Counted from the stretch's first letter, positions 1-9,163 are shown. The stretch: DNA of 64,000 nt from Aurantiochytrium sp. KH105 (GCA_003116975.1 BGKB01000111.1:159718-223717), one strand, 5' to 3'. The notes: generated by a model not told the origin, from the letters alone. Made by a program: numbers and translations.

Positions 1-2
1 AG

Positions 3-149
3 GCCACGCAAGCTCTCGCAGAGGAGGATCCCGAGGTTGCGCAAGAAAAGGAAAAGCAAGGCAAGGAAAAGGAGCAAAAGGAAATTTCTACGGCGCCAAC
101 GCGCAAGCTGCGCGCCAAGCGCACCAAGCGCCAGCACCAGGCATCATGA
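3..149 (+). CDS. C-terminal end of a truncated gene (hypothetical, charged tail)
   Basis: The third forward frame is open from the window edge to a TGA at 147-149, giving 48 residues of a C-terminus whose start lies outside the window. It is rich in Glu, Lys and Gln (AQEKEKQGKEKEQKE) and ends in a Lys/Arg stretch (RKLRAKRTKRQHQAS). The other two forward frames give Arg-rich low-complexity readings typical of a shadow. The composition suggests a disordered or coiled-coil tail with a basic end, possibly nuclear. No family can be assigned from so short a piece. Confidence 0.5.
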   Translation, partial: ATQALAEEDPEVAQEKEKQGKEKEQKEISTAPTRKLRAKRTKRQHQAS

Positions 150-1260
150 GGCACATAAAGCAGACTACGTCGCACGTCTTGTCGACGTCAGCGACCTTTC
201 TTTTCTTTTCCAGAAGCATTCTTTCCTTTTCTGTCAAAATTTGGGCATAATCATTCCTTTTTCTTTTTTCGAGTACTACGAGTCCAGTGCGTCGCCGTTG
301 GGGCCTGCAACGAGTTAATCGACAGAGAGTTGGTTGCTCGAAACTTGTTCATGTTGTTTGCTGCCGTGAGTAATGATTTGAGTCGAGGCTAAAACATAGA
401 TGAGTCTTGCTTTCTTCGCGGGAACGAGTGAGGACAGAAAAATGGACCCCTGTTCACCGGCCATCTTGTCGGCGCTCCTTGCTGCCAAGGCATGCGTTTC
501 GTGCCCCCCCTGCCCCCCCCCAGCCCCCCCCCAAGTCAGTACGGTAGCACTTGTAACTGCTACGGGAACGCAGGCTTCGCGTTTGGACTGGCTCGTACCC
601 ACTCTGTCAATCGATCGATCCATCGACGAGCCGGCCAGCCATGCAAGCTCGTCCACACATGGCTGGCGAGGAAACGTCGCGGAAAGGCGCGCGGGTCGGC
701 CGTTCAGAGAGCGCCAGAGAAGTGGGGCGTCGCAGCAGCGAGCGCAGCGCGACAGGAGCCGACGTCCATGATGACGTGCCGCCAGCCACGGCGTTCAGTC
801 TAGTGGCGGTGGCATCCACTTTGCCAGGCGCCTTCTCCTCGCGTCCGCCGGAACGACGTCGCTCCAAGTCCACTGCAGCATTCTTATCCGGTATACCTTA
901 GCCAGCTCTGCCTTGCTGTACACTTGGGGGACTGCGACGCTTTTTAATTAAGCGCATGGCTGTGGGACGCATCCATACCGCACCTACTGGCGCTGCTGCC
1001 GCTGCGTCGCGCCGACTCGCCGAGCGGCGCGGCACTTCGCTCGCGCGCGCGCACATCCTGGGGCGGAGTCCAGGACCCCGCCAGCTGCGCTACACCTGGC
1101 TGGCGCGAGCAGCTTCTCCGCGGGCGGCGGCGGCGGCGGCGGCTCCGCTGGCCCCGTTCCGGGTATCGAGCTGGCTGTGGCGCTGGCTGTGGCACTGGCT
1201 GTGGGCTCCACCGTTTAGAGCGCACAGCAGCAGCAGCAGCAGTTGAAGCAGCTGCAGCTG
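150..1260. other. Intergenic, no gene supported
   Basis: Short open frames occur on both strands, but none shows a convincing domain or continuity with a neighbour. There are C-runs near 505-532 and a GC-rich patch with CAG/CGG triplets around 1120-1250. Nothing else stands out. Confidence 0.5.
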
Positions 1261-1855
1261 CAGCAGCTTGTCGGCTGGGAGGGCGTTGCGCGAAAGATGG
1301 ACTGCGCGGAGACCGATGATGGCGGGGCCCAACGGCATTGCTCGTGGAAAGCAGCGGTTTGACGATTGATGGCTAGAACGCAGAGTGGCGGTGGGAGAGG
1401 TGAACTCGGATGGCATCGGGCCCACACGTCCAGGTTTAGCTTCTCTTTAGTGTCCAGAGAAGCAGCTCGAGGGTGCTGGGCGGCATTCCGTGAGCGAGAA
1501 GCGGCCAGGCCTTGGTTTTGGCCGGCGTGGCGGACGCAGATTGGCCAACCTGCTGCAGCAGATTGTCGGCGGCGAGGGCGTTGCGCGAAAGATGGACTGC
1601 GCGGAGACCGAGGATGGCGGGGCCCAACGGCATTGCTCGTGGAGAGCAGCGGTTTGACTATTGATGGCAAGGACGCAGAGTGGCGGTGGGAGAGGTGAAC
1701 AGGCTCTACCCGGAGGGCCTAGGGCCCACAAGTCCAAGTTTAGCTTCTCTAGAGGGACCAGAGAAGCAGCTCGAGGGTGCTGGACGGCATCCCGTGAGCG
1801 AGGAGCGACCAGGCCTTGGTTTCGGCCGGCGTGGCGGTCGCAGATTGGCCAACCT
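1261..1855. repeat. Two-copy tandem duplication, unit about 295-300 bp
   Basis: Copy one (1261-1555) and copy two (1556-1855) align along their whole length. Both begin CAGCAG.TTGTCGGC, continue through GCGTTGCGCGAAAGATGG and end in GGCCGGCGTGGCGG followed by GCAGATTGGCCAACCT. Substitutions are scattered, and a small insertion near 1700-1725 makes copy two slightly longer. Neither copy keeps a shared convincing reading frame, so this looks like a moderately old non-coding duplication or part of an uncharacterised repeat family. Confidence 0.85.
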
Positions 1856-1938
1856 AACAGTAAGCAAACGAACGCACGGCACAGCAAATACCGAACAGGG
1901 AGAGACGGCGCGATCGTGAACTACGGAGGGCGAGAGAA

Positions 1939-2181
1939 ATGCCGAGCAGCGAGAAGAGTGCCCCAGCGCCGTTGACCGATGCGCAGATTGAGAACATCGT
2001 GATGGAGATCCTTCAAAACCCGGCCGCGGAAATCGATGCAGGCCAAGACGCAGGCTTGGGCCTTGGCGCTGGAGAAGAAGCAGGCCCAAATCCAACTGGG
2101 GCGCAACACTACCGCGAACGTCTCTACGCCGTAGACGAGCTTCCGATATGGAAGCCGCAATCTTCGCCAATCAGCAAATGA
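1939..2181 (+). CDS. Small hypothetical protein, 80 aa
   Basis: An 80-codon frame starts at ATG in a purine-rich context (GAGAAATGCCG) and ends at TGA. The product is acidic, with the segment LTDAQIENIVMEILQNP, which could form an amphipathic helix, then a Gly/Ala-rich middle and a C-terminus ending WKPQSSPISK. No family is recognised. It lies just downstream of the tandem duplication and converges on the kinase gene, with about 250 bp between the two stops. Its even composition argues mildly for a real gene. It could also be one exon of a longer gene. Confidence 0.4.
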   Translation: MPSSEKSAPAPLTDAQIENIVMEILQNPAAEIDAGQDAGLGLGAGEEAGPNPTGAQHYRERLYAVDELPIWKPQSSPISK

Positions 2182-2433
2182 GGCCACGAACATGCATGGA
2201 GATCTCTCCTTCATCTTTTGGCTTAGCAAATGTAGCCCGTCTGACGGCAAAGCGATCAAGGCGACTACTGCTTCTTTCTTATACTCGTGTACCAACTTTA
2301 AACCATTTGTTTGTTTGTATGTTTGTTTGTTGTTTCGTTATCTGACAAGTCTGAAACGTATGAAACCATATTTCCAGAGAGTGTGAGCTTGCCTTGCGCT
2401 ACTTTCCCCGTTTTTCCTTCGTGCACGTTGGAC

Positions 2434-3630
2434 CTATTTATGAGCCTGCTTGGACTCGCTTACTGCGTCGCGACCGCTTTCTGCGACATTTCTCCTGTGA
2501 CCACGCTTTGTCAAGAAAGGATGAGCGAGGACCTCTCGGCCCCCAAAGTGATGACCAAGGCGCTGCTTTGGATCCTTGTCCTCTATGAGATTGCGAATCA
2601 GACCGACCGAAGAGGCGAGTGAGGGTTCAGCAGCTTGTTGCGGCATCTTGAGAGGTTGCGTGCAAATCAGTTCTGCCATGTCATCAAGACTCTCGGCATC
2701 CCAAGGCAGACATCGGAAGATGAGCTCGTACAAGATGACCCCAAAACTCCACCAGTCAACCTCGAGGCCATGTAGTTTCCCCTGGAGTTTTTCGGGCGAT
2801 GTATAGGGTACAGTACCATGTCGCGAGGAAAGTTGTGCGTGTGCCTCAAAAGATTCGAATAACTCGGGGGGTCTTGTGCGCACGGCGAGACCAAAGTCGA
2901 GAATGCGCACATGAAAATCAGCCGTCATGCCAATATTGTCCGGCTTGACATCCTCATGAGCAATGCCATGGTCATGAAGAAAGACGAGACCGAGTGCAAG
3001 CTCACGGGCAATCCTGCGCGTCTCGCGAACACACGGCGCCACATTGCGAATGTAGTCGGCGAGGTCTCCACGCGCGCACAATTCGAGACCAATGAGCGGG
3101 TATGGGACTGCATCAAGTCTCGGCGAGATTACGTAAGGCGAGGATTGGGAGAGCCCTTCAAGGTGATGCAAAATACTCGTTTCTCTCTTGTATTCACGAT
3201 CACCACGGTCTCCGCTCATATAGCGCTTGACCGCGATTTCCTCTCCGCTGCTGCTGCTTACTGCAATGTAGATTCTGCTATATGACCCTTGCGCCAATTG
3301 GCAAATGAGCTCTGGGTGTTCTACGCAGACAGGCATTCTCGCTGTCGAAGCGATCTGGGTTTGCCACAGGGGTCGGTGAGGAAGCTTCTTCGGACTGGAT
3401 TTCGCCTCATGAGCCCCATCCAAGAACAAAGGAGTCAAATGTTTCACTGCCTCTATCGAAATGGGATTTGCCAAATGAGCATCGTTTATAAGAACAAAGG
3501 AATCAAATGTTTGGAGGGCGTTCCTCCTCTGCGCCTCAACAATATTTTCACTGGCTGTGAGGACGATGCTTTGCGTCGTGCACGCTTTCCCCTCACTATT
3601 GCATTCCAACAGTGGGCAACACAAACCCAT
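2434..3630 (-). CDS. Serine/threonine protein kinase (AGC-like), non-RD catalytic loop
   Basis: From the chosen start the product is 398 aa. The kinase domain spans about residues 111-374: glycine loop QGSYSRIY, ATP-anchoring Lys in IAVKRY, catalytic loop HEDVKPDN, Mg-binding DFG in ILDFGLAVR, the APE equivalent as SPE, then VDWWSFGVILYEL and DPKQRLG, the last two typical of AGC kinases. The Arg of the usual HRD is Glu, so it is a non-RD kinase; Asp, Lys and Asn of the loop are kept, so activity is plausible. The frame is open up to 3948, but that stretch lies opposite a transposase remnant, so I start at 3630. A start at 3333, just before the domain, is also possible. The N-terminal part contains a short internal repeat (3421-3443 and 3490-3512). 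The substrate is unknown. Confidence 0.8.
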   Translation of the reverse strand: MGLCCPLLECNSEGKACTTQSIVLTASENIVEAQRRNALQTFDSFVLINDAHLANPISIEAVKHLTPLFLDGAHEAKSSPKKLPHRPLWQTQIASTARMPVCVEHPELICQLAQGSYSRIYIAVSSSSGEEIAVKRYMSGDRGDREYKRETSILHHLEGLSQSSPYVISPRLDAVPYPLIGLELCARGDLADYIRNVAPCVRETRRIARELALGLVFLHDHGIAHEDVKPDNIGMTADFHVRILDFGLAVRTRPPELFESFEAHAQLSSRHGTVPYTSPEKLQGKLHGLEVDWWSFGVILYELIFRCLPWDAESLDDMAELICTQPLKMPQQAAEPSLASSVGLIRNLIEDKDPKQRLGHHFGGREVLAHPFLTKRGHRRNVAESGRDAVSESKQAHK

Positions 3631-3674
3631 TTTGGGGCGAATTGGCTTTCCTGGTGAGGTGGGCTGGAAATTAG

Positions 3675-4106
3675 TCGTCGGCAGTCGTGTTCGCATCCGG
3701 CATCTTTGAAAACAAATGGCACTTGTCCCGAGAACCCGTGCTCTTGGAGTGTTTTGAAAACTGCAAAAATTTGATGAACGCTGCTGCGGCCCTGCACAAC
3801 TACTGCATCCACGAGAGCGTTTCGACCGACGGCGTACTCGAAAACAGTTGGCAGCATTCAATGACGATATCACGGCCGGCGCACATTTACCCTGTGAGCA
3901 GTTCGGACTCATCCATGAGAGACCGAGCAACTGAGCCAAGACAGGCACGACGCCAACATCTTACACTCCAATTGGCCCAACACTACCCAATTTCAGCGTC
4001 GTGCATTTGGCGAAGAGAACAAAAAGAAAATGGGGGTGGCGTATCGAACATTGAGGATTGCGCATCAAAGCGATGCCGGTTATCGACGAGGGCGATAAAC
4101 TGCTAA
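3675..4106 (+). pseudogene. Remnant of a PIF/Harbinger-type transposase (3' part)
   Basis: The frame following a TAG at 3672-3674 reads SSAVVFASGIFENKWHLSRE, then ENCKNLMNAAAALHNYCIHES. This matches the C-terminal end of PIF/Harbinger (DDE_Tnp_4 / HARBI1-like) transposases, where an F-G-ilk-x-R-w motif is followed by a conserved A-x-x-LHN segment. Only about 50 residues are recognisable. The upstream catalytic DDE region is absent and no partner MYB-like ORF is seen. The rest of the frame to 4106 is low-similarity sequence. I take it as a decayed insertion next to the 5' end of the kinase gene. The family assignment rests on recalled motif shape. Confidence 0.6.
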
Positions 4107-4699
4107 TAAGACTTGATACCTCTCTATGGCTGAGCTCCCCGCTTGGGAAGTTTCAGGATTGCCATGTAAATAAACGCATTCATCAGCTTGCGGCTTCTTG
4201 GAGGCTTTCGCATGAGTGAGTGCAAGAGCAAGAGCAAGATGGCGTATGGCGACTTCGTAGTCGTCAATTTCTACACGTTGGAGCGCAAGATGCTTGCCTT
4301 GGCAAAGTTGCAGGGGACTTCGAGTGAGCGGTTCACCCGTGAGACTTTATGTATCTCTTTGACGCGTAGACTCAAGCTTCGATCACCTCGTGAAAGCATT
4401 GAGATCATGGGGTTTCACTCTCCCGTCCAACCTCGCGATTTCCTCGCCGATGATCACTGATCTGCTACGGCGACTGCGGCTTGAATTCCTGAACCTCTCG
4501 ACGCAGCGAGCCAAGCATTGTGCCATCCAGATTGAAAAAAACGCTGCTCTCTGTTTTGCGTTGTTCTTGGTTGGGGGCGGCGAGTCCGATGCATTATATG
4601 ACTCTTGAGACGGGCGGCATTGCAACCTTTCACTTGCCTGATGAGGGCGTTGTCGCTCCGTTTACGAGAGCGCTCAAAAGTTTGAAATGACCACAATCG
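4107..4699. other. Intergenic, no gene supported
   Basis: Short open frames exist on both strands without recognisable domains. This may be further decayed element sequence, since it lies between the transposase remnant and a diverged repeat, but no terminal inverted repeat could be picked out by eye. Confidence 0.4.
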
Positions 4700-5040
4700 A
4701 TTCCTTGCTCTGACAGCCGCGGAGAAGTTGCAGGTTGATCATGTTCTGATTATGAAAGATGTTCTCCGGATGCAGGAAGAAGCAGTAGCTTGAGAAACCT
4801 GCTCTGTACATCGAATCTTGCGCATTTGCTACATTGTGAACGACGATGCACCATGAAGGCTCATTTCGGCCAAAAGTCTGCAAGAGTTTGCAATTAATTC
4901 CTTGATCCAACCGCCGCGAAGAAACTGCAGGTCACAAGGCTCGACCACATACTGATTGCGAGAGATGTTCTCCGGGTGCAGAAAGGAGCAGCGGCTTGGC
5001 ACATCAATTGTTACACATGTACTACATGAATGCACACAGA
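4700..5040 (-). repeat. Diverged tandem repeat, period about 197 bp, with a shared peptide on the minus strand
   Basis: ATTCCTTG followed by a CCGCG(G/A)AGAA core and TGCAGGT recurs at 4700 and 4897. Both copies continue through GATGTTCTCCGG and TGCAG. Read on the minus strand, both encode a related peptide: FLHPENI..NQ followed by LQ.LRG...KE. Several differences between copies within this peptide are silent (CAT/CAC, CAA/CAG, CTC/CTT). That suggests the copies once coded, although neither frame is now long (about 70 codons). The family is unknown; I see it as a gene or mobile-element relic. Confidence 0.55.
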
Positions 5041-5320
5041 TGGGCGTGCAGCAAGTCCTCCTTTATGCCAGTATCATTCTCGTAGCCTGACCTTCGTTCT
5101 TCGACGAGGCCCAAAGAGAAACAAGCTCGAGCTCCGACGTCAACTTTCCGTCGCATGTGTCATCGGCATTAGCTGATGCAACAAAATCTCGATCCTCGAG
5201 CGACGGGGTCGCTTCCGCTGGCTGACTTCGACACCAGCTCCCGTTCCCACACACCCAGAAAGAATCCTCCAGCGCAGTTCTCACGCCCAAAGCAAAATCG
5301 CGCATGCGTCCGCGTCGCAT

Positions 5321-5388
5321 CGCTGCTGCCGCTGCTGCCGCTGCTGCCGCTGCCGCTGCTGCCGCTGCCGCTGCCGCCGCTGCCGGCA
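5321..5388. repeat. GCTGCC/GCTGCT triplet-like repeat
   Basis: An almost uninterrupted run of CTG and CCG triplets (GCTGCTGCCGCTGCTGCC and variants) lies in the GC-rich leader region upstream of the acetyltransferase. Confidence 0.8.
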
Positions 5389-6042
5389 GTCCGCCGAAGC
5401 CAAGCTTGGCCCTCCCTCGCCCTCCCTGCCCGCCGGGCGCACGACAGTCTCCCTGGGTCCCCGCCCGGCTCTATGTCCTACAGCGGCCCTCGCACGCGCC
5501 GCAGCTGGCCGGCCGGCTGCCCGGCGCCTCGCGCCTCCTCGCCGGCCGTCGTCGCGGCCGGCGCCCCTCCCTCTCCCTCCCTCGCCGCACGGCCGCGCGC
5601 AGCAGCGCATGCGGCGCAGCGCAGCGCCGCGGCGCCCGGGGTTCTCGCGGGTCGGAAGCAGCAGCAGCGGCGCGGCGGCTGTGTCCGATGCGGCGGCGTC
5701 GAAGATACTCCTGCCTCGGCCTGCTGCTGCAGCAGCTCCTGCAGGCTCTCCGCAGAGCACAGCAGGCAGCGCAGAAGGCACGCGCGCGGCTCCTCTCTGA
5801 CACAGGCACATGGAGAGGAAGGTCAGTCAGTCAGTCTGCCCCGGGGACGACTGCGGCGCGTAGGACAGGAGGAGGGAGGGACCGGCGGCAGCATGCGCAT
5901 GCAGGAGGGAGGGATGCGGGTGCGGATGCAGAGAGGCGGACTCGCAGGGCGCGGTCGGTCCGCCAGCGGCAGGAAGGGGCGCGGGAGGCGGCAGGCAGAA
6001 CCCGAACGCGAGCGAGTGCGGAGAGGAGAGGAAGGAGGAGAG

Positions 6043-6110
6043 CAGCAGGCGCAGCAGGCGCAGCAGGCGCAGCAGGCGCAGCAGGCGCAGCAGGCGCAGC
6101 AGGCAGGGAG
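6043..6110. repeat. 9-bp minisatellite CAGCAGGCG, about seven units
   Basis: Consecutive GCAGCAGGC units end about 30 bp before the acetyltransferase start codon, so the repeat is probably in the 5' untranslated leader. The perfect units suggest recent length change. Confidence 0.85.
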
Positions 6111-6139
6111 AGCGAGGAGCAGCGCAGCAGGGAAGGAAG

Positions 6140-7339
6140 ATGCCCCATACGGCGTACATCGTGGAGGCGTGCCGCACGGCCGGCGGCAAGAAGAACGGCG
6201 CTCTGCGCGAGTGGCATGCAGCCGATCTCGGCGCCGTCGTGTGCGACGAGCTCGTGACCCGCACCGGCATCGATGGCGCCGCCATCGATGACGTGATCTG
6301 CGGATGCGTCGACCAGGTCGGCATGCAGGCCGGCAACATCGGCCGCATGATCGTCCTCGCGTCCAAGAAGATCCCCGAGTCCGTGCCCGGCGTCAGCGTG
6401 GACCGCCAGTGCGGCAGCTCCCAGCAGGCGCTCCACTTTGCCGCCATGGCCGTCATGAGTGGCGTCCAGGACTGCGTGATCGCCTGCGGCGTCGAGTCCA
6501 TGACCAACGTGCCCATCGGCGCCAACGTCATCGACAGCATCAAGGCCGGCCGCGGCCTCGCCTCGGAGGCCAAGGGCATCCAGGAGAAGCGCCCCGGCGT
6601 CCAGTTCTCGCAGTTCAAGGGCGCCGAGCTCCTCGCCAAGAAGCACGGCCTCACCCGCGAGGAACTCGACAAATTCGGCTACGAGTCGCAGCGCCGTGGC
6701 CTTGCCGCCACCGAGGCCGGCAAGTTCAAGGCTGAGATCGTCCCAGTCAAGGGCAAGGACAAGCAGGGCAACGAGATCGTCCACGACAAGGACGAGGGCA
6801 TCCGCGCCAACGTCTCGCTCGAGGCCATGGGCAAGCTCAAGACCCTTGACCCCGAGGGTATTATCACCGCCGCCACCTCGTCGCAGATCTGCGACGGCGC
6901 TGCCGCCATTCTCATCTGTAACGAGAACGGTCTTCGCAAGCTCGGCCTCAAGCCCCGCGCCAAGATCACCGAGATGGCCCTTGCCGGATCCGACCCCGTC
7001 ATCATGCTCGAGGGTCCCATCCCGGCCACCGAGAACCTCCTCAAGCGCGCCAACATGTCCATGGACCAGATCGACCTCTACGAAGTCAACGAAGCCTTTG
7101 CCCCGGTCCCTGTCTCCTGGTACAAGAAGCTCGGCGCCGACCCCGCCAAGCTCAATGTCAACGGCGGCGCATGCGCTCTCGGACATCCCCTTGGCGCCAC
7201 TGGTGTCAAGATCATGACCACTCTGCTCTACGAGCTCGAGCGCCGCAACGGCAAGTACGGTGTTCAGGCTATCTGCGAGGGTGGCGGCACCGCCAACGCC
7301 ACGCTCATTGAGCGCATTGCCCCTGGCTCGCAACTCTAA
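6140..7339 (+). CDS. Acetyl-CoA C-acetyltransferase / 3-ketoacyl-CoA thiolase
   Basis: A 399-aa protein of the length usual for thiolases. It should interconvert two acetyl-CoA with acetoacetyl-CoA (or cleave 3-ketoacyl-CoA). The N-terminal half carries the nucleophilic Cys91 in [12 protein letters not shown]. The C-terminal half carries NEAFA, His349 in [14 protein letters not shown] and the acid/base Cys379 in CEGGGTANA, so all three catalytic positions are present. The start ATG follows the CAGCAGGCG repeat and gives the expected [13 protein letters not shown] opening with no clear presequence. The last residues are SQL, at best a weak peroxisomal PTS1, so location (cytosol or peroxisome) is open. 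Codon use is strongly GC-biased with many C-ending codons, as in a highly expressed gene. Whether it acts in biosynthesis or in beta-oxidation cannot be told from sequence. Confidence 0.93.
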   Translation: MPHTAYIVEACRTAGGKKNGALREWHAADLGAVVCDELVTRTGIDGAAIDDVICGCVDQVGMQAGNIGRMIVLASKKIPESVPGVSVDRQCGSSQQALHFAAMAVMSGVQDCVIACGVESMTNVPIGANVIDSIKAGRGLASEAKGIQEKRPGVQFSQFKGAELLAKKHGLTREELDKFGYESQRRGLAATEAGKFKAEIVPVKGKDKQGNEIVHDKDEGIRANVSLEAMGKLKTLDPEGIITAATSSQICDGAAAILICNENGLRKLGLKPRAKITEMALAGSDPVIMLEGPIPATENLLKRANMSMDQIDLYEVNEAFAPVPVSWYKKLGADPAKLNVNGGACALGHPLGATGVKIMTTLLYELERRNGKYGVQAICEGGGTANATLIERIAPGSQL

Positions 7340-7486
7340 ATATACACATAATCTTTATCGAGCCACTCTGTCGTGCTCATGTTGGTCTCGTTTCCAGAAG
7401 TCTGATCCCACATGCTTACGATGCTTGGTAAAAAAAAAAAAGGCCTAGGACCAAAAAATATTGGAAAAAGAAAAAAAAAGAAACTT

Positions 7487-7583
7487 TTCTCCATGGCGGG
7501 TTCGAACCGCCGACCTACAGATGCTTGCGGTTCTCAGGAAGAACTCTAACAGTCTGGCGCTCTACCAACTGAGCTAATGGAGA
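7487..7583 (-). tRNA. tRNA-Asn (GTT), 24-nt intron
   Basis: On the minus strand the gene folds into a full cloverleaf: acceptor TCTCCAT with ATGGAGA, D-stem GCTC/GAGC, T-arm GGCGG TTCGAAC CCGCC and anticodon GTT in loop CTGTTAA. A 24-nt intron (GAGTTCTTCC...GCAAGC) sits after base 37, the canonical eukaryotic position. The discriminator base is A, unusual for tRNA-Asn, and the outermost anticodon-stem pair is a C-U mismatch. A pol III T-run follows, preserved as A-runs at 7470-7480 on the plus strand. The upstream block 7584-7627 is shared with the intron-bearing copy at 10300. Confidence 0.93.
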
Positions 7584-7627
7584 TCTGTGATAGCCCACTT
7601 CCTGTCGTTGGCGAAAAGGGCAGAACG
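7584..7627 (-). promoter_or_regulatory. Conserved 5' flank shared by the intron-bearing tRNA-Asn genes
   Basis: The 44 nt immediately upstream (minus strand) align without gaps to 10256-10299, the 44 nt before the other intron-bearing copy: 34 of 44 positions match by hand count, including TGCCCTTTT and AGGAAGTG. It may be an upstream pol III element or simply shared duplication history. Confidence 0.55.
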
Positions 7628-7989
7628 CTCGGAACGTGAGTTTCCGGGCGACAATGTCACGCATGGGATGAGTGAGTTGAACCCGATTCTCTAACTCGAC
7701 GTCGCGAAATAAAACCTCTGAGGAGTACTCGTTATTGGAGGGAAAAGGGCTGACGAGAAACTTTTCCTGAGAAAAACTAAAAATAAAACGATGATTTTGG
7801 GTATACAGCAAGTTCCGTGTGTACGTCCAGCAAGCTACTCTATCACGGACAAGGCATACGTGGCTCCTTCCTTCCTACGCCACACAGAATAAAAAGGGCA
7901 AACTCGTATTCACTGACGGTGAAGGACAACAGCCAAAAGAATCTGGGCCTAGGCCTATCGCATGTGAAACAAAAAAATAAAAAATGATA
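7628..7989. other. Spacer between the two minus-strand tRNA-Asn genes
   Basis: No gene is seen. Near 7946 the palindrome GGCCTAGGCC lies just downstream of the T-tract of the next tRNA; a similar GGCCTAGG is at 7442. Confidence 0.5.
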
Positions 7990-8062
7990 TTCTCCATGGC
8001 GGGTTCGAACCGCCGACCTACAGATTAACAGTCTGGCGCTCTACCAACTGAGCTAATGGAGA
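7990..8062 (-). tRNA. tRNA-Asn (GTT), intronless
   Basis: The minus-strand sequence is identical to the exons of the intron-bearing copies but has no intron: 73 nt including discriminator A, acceptor TCTCCAT/ATGGAGA, anticodon loop CTGTTAA. A T-rich terminator follows (seen as A-runs at 7971-7984). A CTATATATTGAA element lies 58 nt upstream, as in the plus-strand intronless copy. Confidence 0.95.
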
Positions 8063-8120
8063 GGTGAAGCGGCTCTGAGAAGGTTCTCATGGACGCTTGT
8101 TGAAAGACAAGTTGCTGAGG

Positions 8121-8132
8121 TTCAATATATAG
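8121..8132 (-). promoter_or_regulatory. TATA-like element CTATATATTGAA upstream of intronless tRNA-Asn
   Basis: The 12-mer on the minus strand is identical to 9389-9400, in front of the other intronless copy. Its position 58 nt before the tRNA suggests an upstream TATA-type pol III element. The flanking sequence between element and tRNA is not conserved. Confidence 0.5.
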
Positions 8133-8890
8133 CAGCCAGCAATGAGTCGATACCATTTCCCGATACTACCCATGGCCGAACAACACGGCGCCTTATTCAT
8201 TGAACTTTGAAAGAATTAGACAGCACTCTAATGCAGATGAATGCAGAGATTGCGGGCAGGCAACGCCGTATTTGCGTGTGTCTGTCTCGCTGCGAGTGCA
8301 AGCGTGGACATTCTTGTTGAAACTGACACTCATTTCTGACGGGTCAGTCCTCTATGATTCCAGTAGATAGATTGTGCTCGACAAGGCTAGAAAATTAGTG
8401 ACTTTGGTATACCATGGCATGGACTTCCGTCAATAATGAAATGCAATGCAGAGACGTGGAGGTCTTTAGAGTCTCTCTACATTCATTTCATCACCAAAAG
8501 TCGCAATTCAGTCTTGTGTGTGCGGACAGGTCGGCATGTCTCTGCGTTAAATTGCGCAATCGATCAAAGTCTTTCTCGACAAGGACGGAGATCTTATCGT
8601 AAAGGCAAGACACGCGTTTGGCTTTCCGTCTTCTGAAGAGAAAAAAAGAAGTAATAGTCCAGAAGCGTGGTTGTGAAGCAAGCAATCAGGTGCAAAGAAA
8701 ATACGTTTTTGTTCATCAGTTCTATGCCCTCGTCGCGAGATACGGTGTCGCGGGATAAGGCCTAGGATTAAATTTCTCGGTTGTACGTGAGTATTTGGGA
8801 CTTGCGGGTCGCATGAGTGGGCATCTTCAGCAGGCAAGCAAGCAAGCAAAAAATTATCGCGCTCATCGCGGCGGCCTAAGAAAAAGGAAA
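8133..8890. other. Intergenic, 3' side of the small membrane-protein gene
   Basis: No gene supported. It includes GGCCTAGG at 8759-8766 and a short CAAG repeat near 8836-8850 that probably lies in the 3' untranslated region of the gene at 8891-9163. Confidence 0.45.
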
Positions 8891-9163
8891 TTACTGCGAA
8901 CTCTCAGGATTCGTGGCTGCCTCTTGTTGAAGTTTTTGCTGCGTATCTAGGTTCTTCCACATGCTGCTCGGGGCCAGCCCGGCCTTCTGTCCCGACACAT
9001 CCGCGCCTTGCGGAAGGTTGAGCTTGTGCAGCTCTCTGCGAGATTCTGCTCCCTGAATAGCAAAGTCAGAGTGGAAGGGAAGGTACACGCCTACGACTCC
9101 CACCACCGCAACACAGCAGGCGCCGACGCCGAGCGCCACGACGCGACCGGCGTTTTGACTCAT
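8891..9163 (-). CDS. Small single-pass membrane protein, 90 aa (hypothetical)
   Basis: A 90-residue frame with one N-terminal hydrophobic helix (about residues 8-29, VVALGVGACCVAVVGVVGVY), followed by a polar, helix-prone tail containing SSMWKNLDTQQKLQQE. Size and layout resemble small mitochondrial inner-membrane accessory proteins, but no family is recognised. The ATG context is CCCATGAGT. It is the only protein-coding frame between the two arms of the tRNA-Asn array. A TATATAT motif at 9390-9396, about 225 bp upstream, could serve this gene on the opposite strand as well as the tRNA at 9448. Confidence 0.65.
   Translation of the reverse strand: MSQNAGRVVALGVGACCVAVVGVVGVYLPFHSDFAIQGAESRRELHKLNLPQGADVSGQKAGLAPSSMWKNLDTQQKLQQEAATNPESSQ

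Larger units (their letters stand above)
5041..6139. other. GC-rich upstream region of the thiolase gene
   Basis: About 1.1 kb without a supported gene. From 5300 onward the DNA is strongly GC-rich, and long Arg/Ala/Pro-rich frames appear on several strands at once, as expected from composition alone. It probably contains the promoter and 5' leader of the acetyltransferase, plus two triplet-type repeats listed separately. Confidence 0.55.

Noticed and set aside
4700..5040. CRISPR-like array
   Set aside because: Only two diverged copies with no uniform spacers, in a eukaryotic nuclear context.
5281..6291. Long overlapping open frames on both strands (up to about 370 codons) before the thiolase gene
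   Set aside because: They are Arg/Ala/Pro/Gln-rich in every frame, coincide with GCTGCC and CAGCAGGCG repeats and have no domain. GC-rich DNA lacks stops by chance.
5831..7333. 500-codon frame antisense to the thiolase gene
   Set aside because: It mirrors the codon bias of the thiolase (Val/Asp/Leu/Gly-rich) and the sense strand carries all catalytic motifs.
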